This document shows positions 61,631 through 64,000 of a stretch of DNA of 64,000 nt, one piece after another (the stretch's first letter is position 1; each line of letters starts with the position of its first letter). The position numbers were made by a program, and so were the translations under genes. The notes under the pieces were generated by a model. That model was given only the letters and a program-made list of their open reading frames with translations. It ran no database searches and was not told where the DNA came from. Where the stretch lies: the NCBI RefSeq assembly GCF_004210375.1, contig NC_134835.1, positions 69,036,447-69,100,446 on the forward strand. Reading direction: 5' to 3'. The DNA comes from Tachypleus tridentatus (lineage: Eukaryota > Arthropoda > Merostomata > Xiphosura > Limulidae).

Positions 61631-63201
61631 TTTTGCTAGACATGTTTTTAATTGTTAAATGTATAAGTTATGAACATTATTACTTTTTTATAATTTCATA
61701 TTATAAAAAAGTGATAATGTTTCTAATTTCAAACTAAATACAAACAAACGACATTAGACTACATTTCATTTATATATACATACTAAATATGCATTTGCAG
61801 GAAAATAAGTTTTTGCATGAAAATGAACTACTTTGTTACAGGGAAACATTATAACAACATAAGTTGTACAACCCTTTAAAGCTATGTATAAAATACCTGA
61901 CGTTTTTGTGTTGTATGATTTTTGTGTTTCCTGTAATAGTAAGAAAAGATGGTAATTCTTTATTTTAAACTGATATTCTACAAGTATATAGGATTATGTT
62001 TTAACCTACTAGGTCAGGCTTAAACATTTTTATTACAGTGTTCATTACTAGTCAGATATAATAGTTTAGTGCAGAATCAAATCCTACTTGGTGAGTGTAG
62101 TATCCATTTCTTTTGCTTCTAATGTGTTCTTAAATGTTTAATTATCAACAGAATATTATACTTTTTTGGTACTTTGTTTAGCATGAGATTTCCAGTTTTT
62201 TTATGTAGAGGTAAAATCCTTGTAATTGTGTAACTATGTGAGATTGCCAGATAGTAAGGGTTAGGGATAAGGTATTATTTCCATTTCTTTTTATCGGTAC
62301 AGTTTAAATATTTATGAAACAAGCATGTTTTAGTCTATAGGTGATACCAGGATTTAGCTTTACATTTGTTTTTAAATGTTTAAAAAACTCCAAGTAGCAG
62401 GTGTTTAGATGTAGTTTTTTTTTTTTTAATTATTTCTTCTTCTCATTGTGTTCCTGGAGTTGAGAAAACTTCTTGAGCTACAAGTTCTGTTTTTAAAATA
62501 TTGTTCTGTGGAAAAAAATATATTTAACCAAAGTTGTCTTTGAAAAAAAGTGTATTTTATCATTTATTTTTTAAGAAATTTCATTTGTTTAATATTTATC
62601 ATCTGTGCTCTGCTCATTCCCTTTAATCCTACTTTTGAACATGGTTTGTTTTAATTTTTTTTTGTCTTGCATTTCACATTTTGAGATTTATTTTCAACTA
62701 ACTCTTTTGTATGGCTTTGTGCTCTACACTTTATATGTATGCTTTTCCATTAATTTCTGTGTCTGTAGAGCCTTGTTTTAAGACACTTGTTCACATAAAG
62801 CACCTTCTCAGTTGCAATACAAAAGGACTGGATACCTTTCCCAGAGTGAATCTTGTTTGACACAGATCTGATGAACAGGATCAGATGCTTTCCACTATCT
62901 AGAAATTAACTATAACTTTTTAATGTTCTTAATACCTAAGCATTTTGTTCCTTGCCCTTTTCTATTTTACCAAAAAACATTCAAAGGTATGAAAACTTAG
63001 TTTCTAATTTTCTAAATATTTGCTTTGTACTTATCAACATCAGCAACTACCCAAGATGCTGGCCAAGTTGTAACCTAAGGTTTCTTTCCTTTTCAGTATT
63101 TTTCATCAGTAGGATATTTTTGTAGCCATCAGGTAGCCATTTGTAGCCATTACCTGTCAAAGTTCAATCAAGCAAACAATAAACCACTAGATTTCTGATA
63201 G
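61631..63201. other. AGFG-like intron sequence
   Basis: AT-rich and without a recognised exon or repeat. A missing AGFG exon should lie between 59,508 and 63,201, but I could not locate it. Confidence 0.4.
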
Positions 63202-63335
63202 GCTTACTACACTTGCCAATTTGAACAATCTTTTCTCTCAACCTGCTCAGCCAATCACTACATCTGGATTTGTTTGTTCAGTTTCAGGAACTATGTTTGG
63301 AACTTGTGCAGCTACTGGTTCCATGTATGAAACAG
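63202..63335 (+). CDS. AGFG1: AGFG-like exon, FG region
   Basis: It encodes LTTLANLNNLFSQPAQ, then TSGFVCSVSGTMFGTCAATG, matching the family's YAALANLDNIFS followed by FG-containing low-complexity sequence. The acceptor is tttctgatag and the donor cag|gtatga. Its entry phase does not match the exon ending at 59,507, so at least one exon between them was not found. It ends in phase 1, so coding continues beyond the window. Confidence 0.78.
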
Positions 63336-63499
63336 GTATGATTTTTTACTTTATCTGACTTTTGAATAAAAAATTAAAATAGCAAAAATATTTATATTTT
63401 ATAATAACTTGTTAAGTTCATGTACTAGTTTTGAAAATGACGTGTCTTTCAAAACTGAAATTTTCAACTCTAAGAAAGATAATCCCAGTTGTAGTAAAT

Positions 63500-63676
63500 A
63501 CTGTTGAAATATGGTTCCTAGTACTACACACTGTTGAAATATGGTTCCTAGTACTACATACTGTTGAAATATGGTTCCTAGTACTACACACTGTTGAAAT
63601 ATGGTTCCTAGTACTACACACTGTTGAAATATGGTTCCTAGTACTACACACTGTTGAAATATGGTTCCTAGTACCA
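63500..63676. repeat. 30-bp minisatellite, six copies
   Basis: The unit actgttgaaatatggttcct plus agtactacac repeats from 63,500 at a 30-base period, with the sixth copy cut short at gtacc. Copies are nearly identical; one carries catact instead of cacact. Because 30 is divisible by three, open frames appear on both strands here; these are not genes. Each unit contains the palindrome tagtacta. Confidence 0.97.
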
Positions 63677-64000
63677 AATTGCATGGAACTTAATAAGTAT
63701 AAAGTTGCCAAACAGTAGTTAGTTCTTGTTTTAGAAACTTTAAATAATTGCATATAGTATTTCTCTCATTTTTTTATGTTGTGATTTTTTTTTAATTTGT
63801 AGGAGACATTGTTGTGAAAAATACTAAAAAACATTTCCTTTCTCAGCATTCTTTTCTGTTGTTGATCAAAATATTTTAATTTATATATCCTGTCACTTTC
63901 AAAGTGACTGATATTCATGATCATATTTCTTTTTATTCTGCATTTTGCCAATTGTAGTAGTCACTACTTCCAGTTATAAATAAAAAATATGATAAAATTA

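Larger units (their letters stand above)
53396..64000 (+). pseudogene. AGFG1: AGFG-like gene (Arf-GAP with FG repeats), partial, probably decaying
   Basis: AGFG proteins carry an N-terminal ArfGAP zinc-finger domain and C-terminal NF/FG repeats, and act in clathrin-linked vesicle traffic. Segments found in order: 53,396-53,473 (ArfGAP finger, weak), 55,706-55,794 (GVNPPH, then TPEKIDFIKQIGNQ), 56,273-56,561 (SWLGTF, DFMIQEYEDKRWYV, ETKPLSTLLGETAAPL), 57,308-57,379 (weak), 59,450-59,507 (NFANF) and 63,202-63,335 (LANLNNLFS). Splice phases agree through 59,507. An exon is missing before 63,202, and the 3' exons lie beyond the window. Signs of decay: the finger's cysteines are only partly kept, and a one-base frameshift is required within the third segment. 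An intact gene with assembly errors is the alternative. No first exon was found. Confidence 0.72.

Noticed and set aside
63500-63676. CRISPR-like array
   Set aside because: There are no spacers between the repeats and the genome is eukaryotic.
63399-63753. Open frames on both strands across the 30-bp repeat
   Set aside because: They follow from a 30-base period with no stop in several frames; the repeat is a minisatellite.

Overview
This window is AT-rich animal nuclear DNA with spliced genes, large introns and dense old repeats. There are no bacterial operons, ribosome-binding sites or CRISPR arrays. The most diagnostic repeats are tRNA-derived SINEs of about 270 bp: a tRNA-like head with a B box, a conserved body and a CAAA-rich tail. 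From memory, this SINE body is abundant in horseshoe crabs (Xiphosura), so a chelicerate of that kind is the best guess. That placement is inference, not a database result.

The main gene is UVRAG, on the plus strand. I reconstructed 14 coding exons from 13,336 to 43,515, giving 2,229 coding bases (742 codons plus stop). All splice phases match, and the alignable order with the vertebrate protein is complete: N-terminal segment, C2 domain, coiled coil, conserved C-terminal domain and a long serine-rich tail. Almost all of it is invisible to simple ORF finding because the exons are 35 to 233 bases long, apart from the 859-base last exon. A polyadenylation signal follows at 43,825. A CpG-richer stretch near 5.74-5.93 kb may be the promoter or a non-coding first exon.

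The right-hand quarter holds a second plus-strand gene, an AGFG (Arf-GAP with FG repeats, Drosophila drongo) homologue. Five or six exons run from about 53.4 kb to 63.3 kb and the gene continues past the window end. Its ArfGAP exon looks degenerate and one exon needs a one-base frameshift, so it is probably a decaying paralogue or contains assembly errors. Its FG-region exons look intact.

Layout: 1-5.1 kb, SINEs, a SINE-bearing tandem duplication and an unidentified coding-like segment (2,462-2,710). 5.1-13.2 kb, possible promoter, microsatellite and two CR1 LINE fragments facing each other. 13.3-43.5 kb, UVRAG, whose introns hold a LINE with RNase H (14.7-17.2 kb), a mariner with both inverted repeats (17.58-18.84 kb), a CR1 fragment (22.9-24.1 kb), SINEs, a Penelope-like endonuclease remnant (33.4-33.75 kb) and a Tc1/mariner-superfamily remnant (42.1-42.4 kb). 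43.5-48.8 kb, largely empty apart from a 185-bp tandem duplication and an old SINE. 48,845-50,991, a complete-ended hAT element with target-site duplication, carrying a transposase C-terminus and an unexplained GC-rich exon-like segment. 51-53 kb, a SINE with an internal deletion and a fold-back SINE. 53.4-64 kb, AGFG with a Tc1-like relic, an unclassified repeat block and a 30-bp minisatellite.

I found no clearly new multi-gene system. The most unusual items are the hAT cargo, the eroded AGFG copy and the unidentified coding-like segment at 2.5 kb.
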